Position numbers and translations under genes: made by a program
Shown: positions 35,840 through 44,226 of the stretch, one piece after another
Position numbering within the stretch: position 1 is the first letter of the stretch
How the letters are laid out: every line of letters begins with the position of its first letter
Notes under the pieces: generated by a model
What the model saw: the letters and a program-made list of their open reading frames with translations, nothing else
What the model was told of the DNA's origin: nothing
The model's database searches: none
NCBI RefSeq assembly: GCF_009002475.1
Contig: NZ_AP019860.1
Span: 4,990,001-5,054,000 of the forward strand
Origin: Candidatus Uabimicrobium amorphum
GTDB lineage: Bacteria > Planctomycetota > Uabimicrobiia > Uabimicrobiales > Uabimicrobiaceae
DNA length: 64,000 nt
Direction of reading: 5' to 3'

Positions 35840-36505
35840 ATGTACAAAATATTTACATGTGTTTTTCTGGCAATGGCGCTACTTCAGGCGCAACAATGGA
35901 AAACGAATACATTTTCTGCCAAATACACCGAAGATCCATACTGGACATCTAAATCAAAATACGAAAATTCGTATTACAAAGGATCTATTATTGCCAAAAG
36001 AAAAGTGTCTGCTTTAAAAGGCGCAGGATTCCCAGGGTTGGTCAAATATATGAAAAAGTGGTTTGCGGATCAAGCCACCAATAAAAAATGGAAAGTAGTC
36101 AAAAACTACTTTACCATTAAGCGAGGCGGCAAAGAAGTTAAGATAGATGCCATCACCATCAACTACACCAACATCGACAAAAGTGACACCGGAATGATCA
36201 AGATGAATTTAAACGCTTACATCGGACACGATCCCGGAAATGTTCTCATCATCGAATCCGTGTCACAAAAAGTATTGGAATCAACAGGGGACAAGAAGCG
36301 CGTAAAATCATTTCGTAGTTTTTATCGCTATCATAAAGACAAAGAACGTGGTTACTACAGCGTTTACTGTTGGCGCTTTTACCAGGTCGAAGGATATTGG
36401 TATGAACCAACGGGGATATTTGTAAGTAGCGTACGCAAAAAAACCCTCAAGTCTTTTAAAGATGCCATCGAACGTTGGTCCAAAGTATGGGCGGAAAATC
36501 TATAA
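35840..36505 (+). CDS. Exported protein of unknown function
   Basis: The start is set at 35840 because AAGGAG lies 6 bases upstream; an earlier in-frame ATG at 35819 overlaps the preceding gene. The resulting 221-residue protein has a signal peptide (MYKIFTCVFLAMALLQAQ) followed by a beta-rich, Lys/Tyr-rich domain (YKGSIIAKRKVSALKG, KVVKNYFTIKRGG, GYYSVYCWRFYQVEGYWYEP). No family recognised. It sits 50 bases ahead of the UGA-containing thioredoxin gene, so a periplasmic redox or folding partner is possible, but this is only positional. Confidence 0.7.
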   Translation: MYKIFTCVFLAMALLQAQQWKTNTFSAKYTEDPYWTSKSKYENSYYKGSIIAKRKVSALKGAGFPGLVKYMKKWFADQATNKKWKVVKNYFTIKRGGKEVKIDAITINYTNIDKSDTGMIKMNLNAYIGHDPGNVLIIESVSQKVLESTGDKKRVKSFRSFYRYHKDKERGYYSVYCWRFYQVEGYWYEPTGIFVSSVRKKTLKSFKDAIERWSKVWAENL

Positions 36506-36554
36506 AAATTTACTGATTTTGTATAACTAAATTACGTTATTTTAAGGAGCACAT

Positions 36555-37514
36555 ATGAAAAATTTACTTATGGTTTTACTACTAATTGCCTGTAGTATGG
36601 CGTGGTGCGATAGCCAGCAAATACAGTCCAAAAGTTCCCTAACAAGCTCCCAAATTTTCAATAACGACGATCGCGCCACATTTGCCGATCACTTAGGCGA
36701 TGTAATTTTCGTCGAAATGTTCGCCACCACGTGAGGCCCGTGCCGAAGTGCCGTGCCGCACTTGAATAAGTTACATAAGAAATACGGAAAACAAGGTCTA
36801 TCTGTTATCGCCTCTACAGGAGAAAAACTAAGCACCGTACAAAATTTTTCCGCGCACCATACCAATATAGACTATAAGGTATACACACAATCATCGCGAT
36901 ATGGTTTTCCGAGAGGAAGAGGAATTCCCCAAGTACACATCATCGCAGCCGACGGATCTATCGCATGGTCGGGGCATCCCTCTGGTGTCAATGACAAAAG
37001 AATAGAAGAACTACTACGCGACCGCGCCAAGTTTTTCTACGAAAAATTCAACGGCAGCTCAAAGTCCGCTGTGAACAATATCTTAAAAAAGAAATACGGC
37101 AAAGCCTACAAATACGCGCAAAAAAATGCCGAGAAAATAGATTCCGCAAAGTCGATGGTAAGCTATTTAGATAAGATCGCTGAGCGACAAATACAACACG
37201 CCAAAAAATTACTCCGAGATCGCGAAGTGTTCCAAGCATACACTCTGTCTTCGCAAATCAAGAAAGAATGGTCAGGAACGGATTTCGAAAAGCAAGCCAA
37301 AGAGATCCAAAAAGAGAGCAAGAGTAGCAAGAACAAAAAAGAATACAGCGCTGCGAAGCAACTAGAGCGAATGGTGGCAAAGCTTCCAAATAAAAGCAAG
37401 GACAAAGCACGATTGGCTTTAGTACTGAAGAAGTTTATGAAAAAATATAGTGGAACCAAAGCCGCACAAAATGCTGCTGGCTGGGTAAAGACACTGGAAA
37501 GTAGCTGGCCATAA
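36555..37514 (+). CDS. Thioredoxin-like lipoprotein, probable selenoprotein (UGPC motif)
   Basis: A conventional reading stops at TGA 36732-36734, but the frame is open on both sides: ATG at 36555 (AAGGAG 5 bases upstream) through 37514, 319 residues. The start carries a short lipoprotein signal (LIAC at residues 10-13). Around the TGA the sequence is VIFVEMFATT-X-GPCRSAVPHLNKLH, i.e. exactly where TlpA/thioredoxin proteins have WCxxC, with X as the first redox residue (60) and Cys63 the second. The cis-proline block (GIPQVHIIAADGSIAWSG) follows near residue 130. A hairpin fitting bacterial SECIS rules lies 11 bases after the TGA. The most likely reading is selenocysteine at residue 60. A Cys-to-stop mutation or base-calling error is the alternative. 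The C-terminal ~150 residues are Lys-rich helices. Confidence 0.85.
36732..36764 (+). promoter_or_regulatory. UGA codon and SECIS-like hairpin
   Basis: After TGA (36732-36734), AAGTGC (36746-36751) pairs perfectly with GCACTT (36758-36763) around the six-base loop CGTGCC. The loop begins 17 bases after the UGA and has a G as its second base followed by U. Bacterial SECIS elements typically have an apical loop 16-37 bases downstream with G in the first two loop positions, so the fit is good. The stem is in the coding region, as usual in bacteria. Confidence 0.75.
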
Positions 37515-37527
37515 GTTACTATAAGCC

Positions 37528-37637
37528 CCACCTACACCCGTCATCCTGCACCCAAAAAATCGCAGATTTTTGGATAGATGCGGGACCCAGCGATTTAAAG
37601 TCATTTTTATATCGCTGGGTCCCTGGTCAAGCCAGGG
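37528..37637. repeat. Palindromic intergenic repeat, copy 1, with two hairpins
   Basis: From 37528 a ~74-base unit (CCACCTACACCCGTCATCC... to ...CCCAGCGATTTAAAGT) is repeated at 37801. In this copy it continues into a 13-bp stem, GGGACCCAGCGAT (37582-37594) with ATCGCTGGGTCCC (37611-37623), and a second small hairpin CCCTGG/CCAGGG (37621-37637). Inside the unit AAAAATC...GATTTTT is also self-complementary. It resembles REP/RPE-type dispersed elements with a 'GTCATCC...GCGGGACCCAG' body. Confidence 0.8.
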
Positions 37638-37708
37638 ATGACCGTGCCCGACAACTCACTGTTGTTTTATTAAAATGAAACTACTTCAACTTGCTGTTGG
37701 GATTGTAC

Positions 37709-37783
37709 AATTTGGTTGTGTAAAGTGTTGTACAGTTATTACTTACGGTCAAAATTGCAAAACCATTTTGTTTTGTAGTTTCA
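37709..37783. repeat. Left long inverted repeat around gene 38075-38980
   Basis: This 75-base stretch (starting AATTTGG, ending TAGTTTCA) is matched in reverse complement by 38989-39055. By hand alignment 61 of 67 shared positions agree, with one 8-base gap. The outer ends read AATTTGG / CCAAATT. It bounds a 1.35-kb segment holding one gene. Confidence 0.8.
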
Positions 37784-37800
37784 GAGAACAAAGTTTTGAT

Positions 37801-37873
37801 CCACCTACACCTGTCATCCCGCACCCAAAAATCGCAGATTTTTGGATAGATGCGGGACCCAGCGATTTAAAGT
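37801..37873. repeat. Palindromic intergenic repeat, copy 2
   Basis: Nearly identical to the unit starting at 37528 (CCACCTACACCTGTCATCC through CCCAGCGATTTAAAGT) but lacking the downstream half that closes the 13-bp stem in copy 1. It lies just inside the left inverted repeat of the 37709-39055 segment. Confidence 0.8.
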
Positions 37874-38074
37874 TATCATTGTGACAATTTGCAGACACGT
37901 CTGCAAAATTCACAAATACTGGAGCTTTCTTCCTAAACTGAGGTTTTGATTACGTGGCCGTTGCAAGCGGAGAAATATTAAGTTCCAATTGCACATGTTT
38001 TGTGGTATTTTGAAGCGTATTAAAATAGAACTAGAAAACAATGCTTTGACAAGTGTACAAAGAGGAGAAAAACA

Positions 38075-38980
38075 ATGAAGCATTTTTCTACATTTACAAT
38101 ACTGATAGCATTATTATTCACTTTTGCTCCCTATGCCTATGCTGGGCAAAGTAAAATTTGCAAAAAATGGGAAAAAACAAAAAAGCAAGTTGAAAAGCAG
38201 TTTGAAAAGTATGCGAAAGATATTCCTCTTGGCATGAATAAAAAGTCAGCCAAAAAACTTCTAAAATCACTGGGGTTGAAATATGGTAAATATGAACTAG
38301 GCGACTACATAAAATTTAACAAAAAATTCATTACCAAACTGGATGCTTTGGGAGTGTACAAGACAATTAGGGTTGGTGAAGTTCCGGCAAAAATCAATGA
38401 AGTGCAAGAAGATAAATTAGCTTCAGAGTTGTTTTCAAAGTGGTGCAAAAAAGAATTTAATTATGAAAATTGGAAGTTTATTACAGAGGGTTGCGAAGAA
38501 GCGCCTGAGGACATTTACAAAAATTATATAGATGAAAAAGCAGAACTACAGGTAAATATCCAGGGGCAGTTACTCAAACGTTGGAATGATTTAAAAGATA
38601 GCGCGTTTGCTGATAAAGCAGAAGTCAAAAAAGTTATTAAAGCTACCAAAAAATATTGTGAAGTAAATACCAATGATGTACTGGCGCGTTTTTCGGCTAG
38701 CGAAGAAATTAAATCAAAGTTTAGATTTAGACTACTTAAAGAAAAAAAGATTAAATTAAAGAACAAAGATGAAGTTAATGTCTATTTAAGCGATGCTACA
38801 ACGATCTGTAAGGGTTATCTAAATAATCTTGCCGTTCATCGGGATGATCTAGTTGACGGTGCGAAAAAAATGGACGATGGTGAGCAAAAAGAAGATGTCG
38901 AAGAACTCATTAAGCAGTTAAATATTTTAGAAAAAAGACTGAAGAAGATAGATAAGTTCTTGGATAAATTCAAAGTGTAA
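38075..38980 (+). CDS. Exported helical Lys-rich protein of unknown function
   Basis: A 301-residue protein with a signal peptide ending around AYAG (MKHFSTFTILIALLFTFAPY then AYAG). The mature part is Lys/Glu-rich and helical throughout, with two pairs of Cys and no recognised motif. AGAGGAG precedes the ATG by 8 bases. It is a stand-alone gene enclosed by ~70-base inverted repeats (37709-37783 and 38989-39055), so it may be a passenger of a small mobile unit without transposase. It ends close to the converging kinase gene. Confidence 0.7.
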   Translation: MKHFSTFTILIALLFTFAPYAYAGQSKICKKWEKTKKQVEKQFEKYAKDIPLGMNKKSAKKLLKSLGLKYGKYELGDYIKFNKKFITKLDALGVYKTIRVGEVPAKINEVQEDKLASELFSKWCKKEFNYENWKFITEGCEEAPEDIYKNYIDEKAELQVNIQGQLLKRWNDLKDSAFADKAEVKKVIKATKKYCEVNTNDVLARFSASEEIKSKFRFRLLKEKKIKLKNKDEVNVYLSDATTICKGYLNNLAVHRDDLVDGAKKMDDGEQKEDVEELIKQLNILEKRLKKIDKFLDKFKV

Positions 38981-38988
38981 AGGTTGTA

Positions 38989-39055
38989 TGAAACTACAAA
39001 ACAAAATGGCTTTGTAATTTTGATCGTAAGTAACAACACGTTACACGGCCAAATT
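38989..39055. repeat. Right long inverted repeat around gene 38075-38980
   Basis: Reverse complement of 37709-37783 with six mismatches and one 8-base gap by hand count. It begins 8 bases after the stop of the enclosed gene, so it might also act in transcription termination, but there is no T-run of note. Confidence 0.8.
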
Positions 39056-39074
39056 CTGGAGTCTGGTACTATTT

Positions 39075-42000
39075 TCACTTAAAAAGAGCCGTTAATTTTT
39101 TAGAACTAAGAACCGAAAACTCTGGATATTGATTGAGTCGGTCAAGTGTTATCTTTGCATTGTCAGCAATAGCATATGCCAATAAATGTAGAGTTGTTTC
39201 TTGATCTTGATGAGCATAACAACGCCCGAGTTGTACGTATATCGCTGATTTATCTTTTCCCGGTTGCATTAGAAGTTGCTGTAAGATATTTGTGGCTACT
39301 GTGTAGCATTTTTCTCGAATAGCTTGTTTTGCGATCTTTTTTATCGATGGGCGGAAAAACTGCAAATTTTCAGAAGAAATTTCGTGTGAAAAATGCTTTT
39401 GCAAAAAAAGGCGCAGTTCCTTTTTCATACCGAGTCCCTGATACATAGCCGCAAGATAACATTTTTCTAAAAAAGGGTTCTGGTGATTATTCTCTATAGA
39501 TTCCTGAAGATAAGTGAGCGCCTTTTTGTATTGTTTTTCTTGCATGTATGACAAAGCCAAAAGAGTTTTTACCTCATGTGAAAACATTAACTTATCAGCG
39601 TAAACAAGAGCTTGTTTTAGGCTTTTTCCTTCTTTAATCAGCTTACCAAATACCTTAAAGGAATTCTTTTTATATTCATTTGTCTTGTGAAAGTTAAACC
39701 TTTGGTTTAAAGACATTGAGTTCATGATTGTTTTTTGCACAGTAACCATAAAACCATAAGCCGTCGCCATTTTTAGATTTTCACTTCCTTGTTGTGCTTC
39801 GCGAAACAATTTTTGCCAACTTTTTTGTGGTGTACAACATGTTTTTACTAAATGTGCTGTCATTCTCAGATATTTGTGGCGAGATGTTGTATACTTCATG
39901 GCTGTTTGATAACGTTTTTGTTGTGAAATTTGATACTGAGGTATGAAAGATTGTTGATGCAAGGCAAAAAGCAAAAAAGCTTTTACTTGAGGATCTTGCT
40001 CCTTGTCGATACGAGAGATAGATTGAACGCCTAAAAAACTAGAATATAGAGCGACCATACCGCGAAAGTGAGGACTTGGATTTTGTAACCACAATGGTAT
40101 TTTTTGATCGAGTAGATTAATTTTGGCGAGTATTTTGAACATGTCGAGTTGGGTCATTTCCCGGATAAATAAACATATAAACGCAAGATTGCGAAGAGAA
40201 AAAGAATAATTGTCACCATCAAGGACTTTAAGGAAGATTGGGTGGCCTGGATGTACAGAAGATAAAGTAAGCAACGCATCATGGCTTATTTCAAGTGTTG
40301 GATGATTTACGAGTTGCGCTAACTTTTGTTGATATCCAGGAATTTTGTACAACAACGGATACCTTAAAACGGTCAATTGAATCTTTTTGTCCTTGTGATT
40401 GAGAGCTTTGAACAATATTTTACTATGGCGTAAGGGTTTTGATCTTGAATTTTTTGTTTTACTTTGTTCTATTGCCATGGATTTCCAAAGCGTCGCATAT
40501 GCACAAATTTGGAAAGCTTTTGGCATTTTTTTCTCAAGGCATTGAATGAGAATTTCTTGTACCTTTTCCATTGCTAAAGCATGTTGGGCACTTTCCACCA
40601 CTTGGAAAAGAGCCGAAATTTTAATTGTTACCTTGTTATCTTGTTCTATCTCCGAAAGTAACCAATTTTTATCCGAAGTGTTTTTGATAAATAAATAGCG
40701 AAGAAACTCATCATAATTTCCCATTCCCTTCGTTTGTGATATGTGTTCTGAAAACCCACTTTCTTTTAGAACTAAGGCTTTTATTAAAGTGGTAATAGCA
40801 TCATCTTTATTTTTTGTTGGCATTTTTAACTTGGTAAGTTTCATCATTTTTGCAAAATACTTGGCGGCAAGATATCGATGGACGACCTGTTCATTGTGAT
40901 CATGGAGTATTTTTTCTATGGTAGGTGCTTGCTCTCGTAAAAACTCTAAATGGGAAACGTCTTTGTACAAAAACAATCTTGCCAACAAATAATATAACGT
41001 TTGTTTTGCTTCGAGAATACGCCTACTATCAATCATTGTCCATATTTCCGCCATGTATGAATTTGTTTTCTCTTGCGCCAAATATTTTTGCGCTGTTTGT
41101 TGAATTGTTTTTGTATGACGTAGGGAAAATAGTCCGCGAATGGCATTTTGTTGAGATTTTTGTGGAACTTGGGTTTTCGAAGAAAGATATTTAAAAAAGA
41201 CATGCGCTTTTTCTTGACGGTTTTTTAGAGATTGCCAAGCCAAGTAAGCTTTTTCATTTTCATTTTCCACCTTAGCAATATAGTATTTGTGAAGATCAAA
41301 TTGATGAAAAAAAAGTGTATGGTTACTCAGTCTCATTAGGTGCAAATTATTTTGCCAGTTTAAAGTGGGAGAATAGTAATTTATTTTAAGTACGCCACTA
41401 ATAGCCTCCCAATTTCGAGGATTGAATTGTAGGGCTTTAAAAAACTGTTCATTTGCTGTTTTATATTTTTTTTGTAAGTACAAACTTTGGGCATATTTTG
41501 TAATAAATGTACTATTTTCTGGTTGGAAAACGATACATTTTTCCCATAGTGTTTGAGCTTTAGAAAATTTGTTTGTTTGCATATAACATTTGGCAAGATA
41601 TTCATAAGTATTTACCGAAGGGTATATTTTTATTACTTTTTCGAAACACTGTGACGCACGAGAATAATTTTGTGAGTGAAAAAGCGTTTTTCCTAGTAGT
41701 AAGTAGTAATCTTTTGTCGAAAATGTATGATTTGTTTGCGAAACTTTGTCAAAGAACATTTGTGCTTTTTGGTAGTCTTTTTGTAAAAAATATAAATATC
41801 CTAAAGAGTAGTATGCTTCATTTTTCACTGCCGGGTTTTTTGTTGCTTTGAGAAAGAATTTCTCTGCTCGCAGAAATTCTCTTTTTCTGAGATACATTTT
41901 GCCTTGATATAGAGAAACTTGTGGTAAAGTAGCACTATAAATTTTTTGTGCCTCAGCATATTGCTCTAGGTCAACATGAGTAATAAATAGTAGTCGTTGG

Positions 42001-43025
42001 ATTTCAGGTGTTGGTTTTTTGGCATATTCCTTTTTCAGAATTTGTTGCGCTTCTTGATACAATCCCGTGCGCATTAAATTATAAGCAGTGATTGCAGGCG
42101 ATGGCTCAATGATCATTTTTGTCTTTTGAGAATGAAAAATGAACATACCTAAAATAAGACAAGCAACAACACACACGGTAATTTTTGAAAGCCATCTGCG
42201 GGCTACTCGTTGCGATGTAAAAGTTTTCCCTTGTTGAAATTTTTCTAAATCTTTTGCCAACTGTTGTGCATTTTGATAACGTGATTGCTTTTTCTTTGCC
42301 GCAGCTTTCAGGCATATATACTCAAGAGCAGGAGGAATATCTCGATTTTGTTCGCGTAGCGGTGGAATGGGATTCTCTATTATCTTGCAAAAAAGTTCTA
42401 TCAAAGAACCTGCTTGATAAGGGCGCTTTTTTGTCAGAAGTTCGTATAGGATAATGCCAAGCGCATATATGTCACTTTTGTAATCAATACGTTCTAATTT
42501 TCCCTCCGCTTGCTCTGGTGACATATAAAAAGGCGTACCTAAAATGCCCGCTGTTTTTGTGACATCTCTATCACAGTCCATTGCTTTTGCTAAACCAAAA
42601 TCCACTATGTATGGATTTTGATTTTGATCGATAAGAATGTTTTGTGGCTTTAAATCACGATGGACGATACCGTGTTGGTGAACAACATGAATGGCATGGG
42701 CAACTTTTGTAATGATTTGGGCAATTTCTTCAAAGTTTACCTCACTTGTTTTAATATAACTTGCGAGATCCTGTCCTTCAATGTACTCCATTGTATAGTA
42801 ATAGTAATTTCCTTGTTTGCCCATATCAAAAAAACGCACAATATTAGGATGTTGAATTTTTGACATAGAGCGCATTTCGCGAAAAAAGCGTTTGACGGCT
42901 TGGACGGACATATTTTGCAAAGTTTTTATTGCGACAGTACGTTTAAGATGGTTGTCCTGGGCTTTGTAAACAACCCCCATCCCCCCGCGTCCAATTTCTT
43001 TTATGATATGATATTTTTGACTCAT
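39075..43025 (-). CDS. Ser/Thr protein kinase with TPR and HEAT-like outer region
   Basis: A ~1316-residue kinase. The kinase domain is at the very N-terminus (EIGRGGMGVVYKAQD, HRDLKPQNILI, DFGLAK, GTPFYMSPEQ), all catalytic residues present. A membrane span (ITVCVVACLILGMFIF) near residue 300 is followed by about eight TPR pairs (e.g. AYYSLGYLYFLQKDYQKAQMFF) to ~570, and then a long alpha-solenoid with HEAT-like pairs and the phrase GLFSLRH. The C-terminus returns to TPR-like helices. The start at 43025 is an ATG; a TTG at 43046 would add seven residues without a better ribosome site. The partial protein at the right end of the window shares the same solenoid layout. Confidence 0.92.
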   Translation of the reverse strand: MSQKYHIIKEIGRGGMGVVYKAQDNHLKRTVAIKTLQNMSVQAVKRFFREMRSMSKIQHPNIVRFFDMGKQGNYYYYTMEYIEGQDLASYIKTSEVNFEEIAQIITKVAHAIHVVHQHGIVHRDLKPQNILIDQNQNPYIVDFGLAKAMDCDRDVTKTAGILGTPFYMSPEQAEGKLERIDYKSDIYALGIILYELLTKKRPYQAGSLIELFCKIIENPIPPLREQNRDIPPALEYICLKAAAKKKQSRYQNAQQLAKDLEKFQQGKTFTSQRVARRWLSKITVCVVACLILGMFIFHSQKTKMIIEPSPAITAYNLMRTGLYQEAQQILKKEYAKKPTPEIQRLLFITHVDLEQYAEAQKIYSATLPQVSLYQGKMYLRKREFLRAEKFFLKATKNPAVKNEAYYSLGYLYFLQKDYQKAQMFFDKVSQTNHTFSTKDYYLLLGKTLFHSQNYSRASQCFEKVIKIYPSVNTYEYLAKCYMQTNKFSKAQTLWEKCIVFQPENSTFITKYAQSLYLQKKYKTANEQFFKALQFNPRNWEAISGVLKINYYSPTLNWQNNLHLMRLSNHTLFFHQFDLHKYYIAKVENENEKAYLAWQSLKNRQEKAHVFFKYLSSKTQVPQKSQQNAIRGLFSLRHTKTIQQTAQKYLAQEKTNSYMAEIWTMIDSRRILEAKQTLYYLLARLFLYKDVSHLEFLREQAPTIEKILHDHNEQVVHRYLAAKYFAKMMKLTKLKMPTKNKDDAITTLIKALVLKESGFSEHISQTKGMGNYDEFLRYLFIKNTSDKNWLLSEIEQDNKVTIKISALFQVVESAQHALAMEKVQEILIQCLEKKMPKAFQICAYATLWKSMAIEQSKTKNSRSKPLRHSKILFKALNHKDKKIQLTVLRYPLLYKIPGYQQKLAQLVNHPTLEISHDALLTLSSVHPGHPIFLKVLDGDNYSFSLRNLAFICLFIREMTQLDMFKILAKINLLDQKIPLWLQNPSPHFRGMVALYSSFLGVQSISRIDKEQDPQVKAFLLFALHQQSFIPQYQISQQKRYQTAMKYTTSRHKYLRMTAHLVKTCCTPQKSWQKLFREAQQGSENLKMATAYGFMVTVQKTIMNSMSLNQRFNFHKTNEYKKNSFKVFGKLIKEGKSLKQALVYADKLMFSHEVKTLLALSYMQEKQYKKALTYLQESIENNHQNPFLEKCYLAAMYQGLGMKKELRLFLQKHFSHEISSENLQFFRPSIKKIAKQAIREKCYTVATNILQQLLMQPGKDKSAIYVQLGRCYAHQDQETTLHLLAYAIADNAKITLDRLNQYPEFSVLSSKKLTALFK

Positions 43026-43044
43026 ATTTACTATCCCGAATGGC

Positions 43045-43086
43045 AACTATGTTTTTACAAGGCCTGAAATCAAAGCCAGCTATGCA
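43045..43086 (-). pseudogene. Remnant of an FGE-domain C-terminus
   Basis: On the minus strand this short stretch encodes AGFDFRPCKNIV, nearly the same as the last residues of the kinase-FGE protein ending at 44227 (AGFGFRPCKNID), and the nucleotide match is close (tttttacaagg-ct-aaa). Nothing FGE-like precedes it. Together with 44084-44212 it looks like one end of a deleted tandem copy of that gene. Confidence 0.6.
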
Positions 43087-43320
43087 AACACATGTGACAA
43101 ACAAAAGAGTTTTATTTTTTATCACATTATGATATGCTAAATTTTAAGCATTTTGGCTCAACTTTGATAGAATTTAACTAAACAACTAAAGTAATATCTA
43201 TATTACAAAAGACGTAACCGGTATGCCAAATATCGCCAAAATACTTATGGGAAATATAATTGTTTTCAAGGTCAGGTAGCTTGTACTGTAACAATTACAA
43301 CCATTACAAAAGGATTTTAT

Positions 43321-43950
43321 ATGCGTAAATTTTTATTACTGGTTTTACTATTCACATCTATCCCTCTCTTTGCCGCTCCCATTGTTGTCGATGCAGTAGA
43401 TTGGGACAATCCATCCACGACAGTAGCGACGGGTGATCTCGGTGGAGTAGGGGTTACTCTAACAACAACTAATATTTTTTCTCTGCTCACTAATTCAAAT
43501 ATTTTCAATAATCCCAATTATGCACCACAAATGTCTGGTGTTGATGCATTAGGCATCGAGCTCTTTAACACAACAACAACAATAACATTTGACCAGGCAG
43601 TTGTTGATCCTATTTTCCACTTTACTGATCTAGATTCATCTTTAACATTTGATCCTTCGATTACATTAACTAGATTATCTGGCAATAGCCAGTTTGATGT
43701 TGTGGGTAATCAAGTTTTTGACAACACACCAAATAGTGGATCAGACTCTCAAGGCTCTGTACAGCTAACAGGTTCTTTCCTCAGCATTTCGTTCGATGCT
43801 CAAATCACGACCCCACCAACTGGTGATGGCACTTTTTTTCAGCTAGGTGGGACTGTTGATCAAACTACAGTTCCTGAGCCAAGCACATACTTCGCTTTCA
43901 TTTTTGGTATCGCTATGCTTTTTGGCTGCCGCCGCAAGATCAAAAAATAA
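43321..43950 (+). CDS. PEP-CTERM sorting-signal exported protein
   Basis: A 209-residue protein with a signal peptide (MRKFLLLVLLFTSIPLFAA) and a C-terminal PEP-CTERM tail: VPEPSTYFAFIFGIAML, then a hydrophobic span and a basic end (CRRKIKK). Such proteins are processed by an exosortase and released to the surface or into extracellular matrix. The mature part is Thr/Asp/Asn-rich and beta-like, suited to an adhesive or matrix protein. AAAGGA precedes the ATG. No exosortase gene is present in the window. It lies on the opposite strand between two fragments of a decayed kinase-FGE gene. Confidence 0.9.
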   Translation: MRKFLLLVLLFTSIPLFAAPIVVDAVDWDNPSTTVATGDLGGVGVTLTTTNIFSLLTNSNIFNNPNYAPQMSGVDALGIELFNTTTTITFDQAVVDPIFHFTDLDSSLTFDPSITLTRLSGNSQFDVVGNQVFDNTPNSGSDSQGSVQLTGSFLSISFDAQITTPPTGDGTFFQLGGTVDQTTVPEPSTYFAFIFGIAMLFGCRRKIKK

Positions 43951-44083
43951 AGATCCTCGACATATAAACATGTTTTGAGGATCGCGCTATAACTCCAACT
44001 TTCGTAAAAAACTATGATAAACTTCAAGATTTGAAAGTTGGATATCGAATATTACATTCCGTAGGATTTTCCATAAAAAAAGT

Positions 44084-44212
44084 CTATTCTTTTGCGCGGC
44101 ACTTTTGAGATTGATCTATTTGGTTGCTCATTATTTGGGCAAAGATCTCTCGGGTGTCTAGAACACTACCATTATCTATTTCCCATTTATTATTTTTCGT
44201 CAAATCAAGCAT
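44084..44212 (-). pseudogene. Orphan N-terminal fragment of a kinase-FGE paralogue
   Basis: A 42-codon frame starting at 44212 with AAGGA 8 bases upstream. It encodes MLDLTKNNKWEIDNGSVL and then DTREIFAQI, closely matching the first 42 residues of the kinase at 44227-47322 (MDLTKVGKWQIQDGSVL, NTREVFAKI), and ends at TAG where the paralogue goes on to its kinase domain. It could be expressed as a tiny lone domain, but a remnant of a deleted tandem copy is simpler. The domain resembles GYF_2 (Trp near the start and a closing W-P). Confidence 0.7.
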
Positions 44213-44226
44213 ATCGCTTTTCCTTT

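Noticed and set aside
36732..36734. TGA read as a simple stop, leaving a short peptide and a gene starting at GTG 36753
   Set aside because: A GTG start would remove the signal peptide and half the thioredoxin motif, and it lacks a ribosome site; the continuous frame explains everything better.
42943..43125. 60-codon minus-strand frame upstream of the kinase at 43025
   Set aside because: Overlaps the kinase start in another frame; only its short FGE-like stretch is meaningful and is recorded as a remnant.
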